A DNA stretch of 64,000 nt from Temnopleurus reevesii. Lineage: Eukaryota > Echinodermata > Echinoidea > Temnopleuroida > Temnopleuridae. The stretch's first letter is position 1; every line of letters starts with the position of its first letter. Below, piece by piece: positions 62,965 to 64,000 of the stretch. Made by a program: the position numbers and the translations under genes. The stretch lies in NCBI GenBank assembly GCA_036244855.1, contig BQKZ01000316.1, positions 14,047 through 78,046 of the forward strand. The letters are read 5' to 3'. The notes under the pieces are model-generated. The model did not search any database. It worked only from the letters and a program-made list of their open reading frames with translations, and had not been told where the DNA came from.

Positions 62965-64000
62965 CTTGTCTACTAACACTGTTTAAAATTTGAAGGAATG
63001 TATGATAATATTCTGCTTTTCCACAGCGATAAGTGAGCCCGCTCACTTGGACGTCTGCGAAACTATATATTTCGTCGATTACCCAAATTTTGTATTCGTT
63101 CACCGAGTTTGGAGATGTGGGAAGGTCCACATGTCACTCAAACGGAGTAAACAATAGGACATTGTGCAGAGGTCTTGGTGAATGGACAATAATGCTCCGC
63201 AAAGCAGAAAATAGGTTATCTGTAAAGTGGTGATATTAAACAAAATTTGCTTGGATAACGTATTCGTTGGAGATCATAAAGCATCCAAGATCTATTATTA
63301 ATCCAAATTAAATATATGTACCTAATATATATTCATAATCATAACTTCATAGTCATTTTTCAATGATTGTGTAATGGGCGTTTACAAAAAGTAACACCGC
63401 GTCACATCCAATGGAAGAGCATATTCATGCGCCTTACGCCAAGAAGGAAATTACACGCTCTCTGAGTTATGTTTCCGCGTTCCAACGAATTCAAACTAAA
63501 ATCCTCAAAAGGAGCCAAAAGCAGGCACCCCATTGTGCCTCCGGATTTGTTCACAAAAATCACAATGATATAATTACCGAGACTGAATTACATAAAGTTT
63601 AGAAAAGGGGAAAAATTCCTGCTAATCATTCATCAAAATATCATTTTCCAACCAATTCATATTTCACACTCGACTTATCGACTTAAATCCGATCAAATCA
63701 GCAGCTAATACGATCAGGGGACTCTTAAATACAGGAATATGGAAAAGTATTGCTCTTTTGACATCGTAAATAATCGAGACTAGACTGAAGATGAAATGTA
63801 AATAACCCGTCATCCTCTGATTCTATTTTCAGTAAATTGTTATTATCATTATGTATTTACTTTAAATTCATGTACTACTCTACTTTAAACTGGTAGTTAT
63901 AATGCAAATGCTCTATAAAACTAAGAGTAAATTGTAATATACTCGTAGATCTATGAAATAGTAGACTAATTGCCGCTATTGCTTAATTCGATAATTAAAG
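62965..64000. other. Upstream region of the DD3-3 gene
   Basis: Should hold the 5' UTR and promoter. No unambiguous TATA box or initiator can be assigned, and no other gene is seen. Confidence 0.4.

Noticed and set aside
62915..63130. 71-codon frame overlapping DD3-3 exon 1 in another frame
   Set aside because: It crosses the exon in a different phase and lacks the conserved block; exon 1 in the signal-peptide frame explains the region.
1..64000. CRISPR array, bacterial operon or prophage
   Set aside because: No direct-repeat/spacer structure, no dense coding and clear spliceosomal introns; the window is from a eukaryotic nuclear genome.

Overview
This is an AT-rich, intron-containing animal genome window, most likely from an echinoderm and probably a sea urchin. 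The evidence is a 14-exon minus-strand homologue of the DD3-3 family, GT-AG introns of roughly 0.4-2 kb, degraded non-LTR retrotransposon 3' ends, a tRNA-derived SINE head, many short palindromic transposons (MITE-like) and abundant microsatellites. The echinoid assignment is an inference and no species is claimed. Nothing here looks bacterial or viral.

Layout. Bases 1-21,000 are mostly gene-poor: microsatellites, a purine-rich minisatellite (7.06-7.45 kb), a MITE-like element (14.1 kb), and a SINE head next to a broken LINE with a reverse-transcriptase YADD motif (18.06-19.5 kb). At 21,179-21,792 (+) two short open exons join in frame across a GT-AG intron into a 138-residue basic protein I do not recognise. 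From 22 to 29.5 kb there are two more MITE-like elements and long simple repeats. At 29,550-31,325 (+) lies an intact single-exon coding region for a 591-residue leucine-rich-repeat membrane protein. From 31.3 to 38 kb there is a third copy of one MITE family, a 47-base assembly gap and a complex tandem repeat interrupted by a palindromic element. At 38,354-42,759 (-) a three-exon gene encodes a mostly helical protein of unknown family, with MITE-like hairpins in both introns. From 42.8 to 50.2 kb there are large (TAG)n and other simple repeats and another palindrome. From 50,235 to 62,964 (-) is the DD3-3-type gene. The last kilobase is its presumed upstream region.

The most notable signal is in the DD3-3 gene. 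I could follow all 14 exons with consistent splice phases (2,304 coding bases), but codon 51, in exon 3, is TGA in the middle of a conserved block. One C-to-T change from CGA would explain it. Exon 3 is 87 bases long with the same phase at both ends, so skipping it would keep the frame and remove the stop. Whether this is a null allele, an assembly error, a young pseudogene or a regulated exon cannot be decided from the sequence alone.

The genes do not form an obvious pathway. Two encode predicted cell-surface proteins (LRR and DD3-3), and two are unrecognised and appear to be intracellular.
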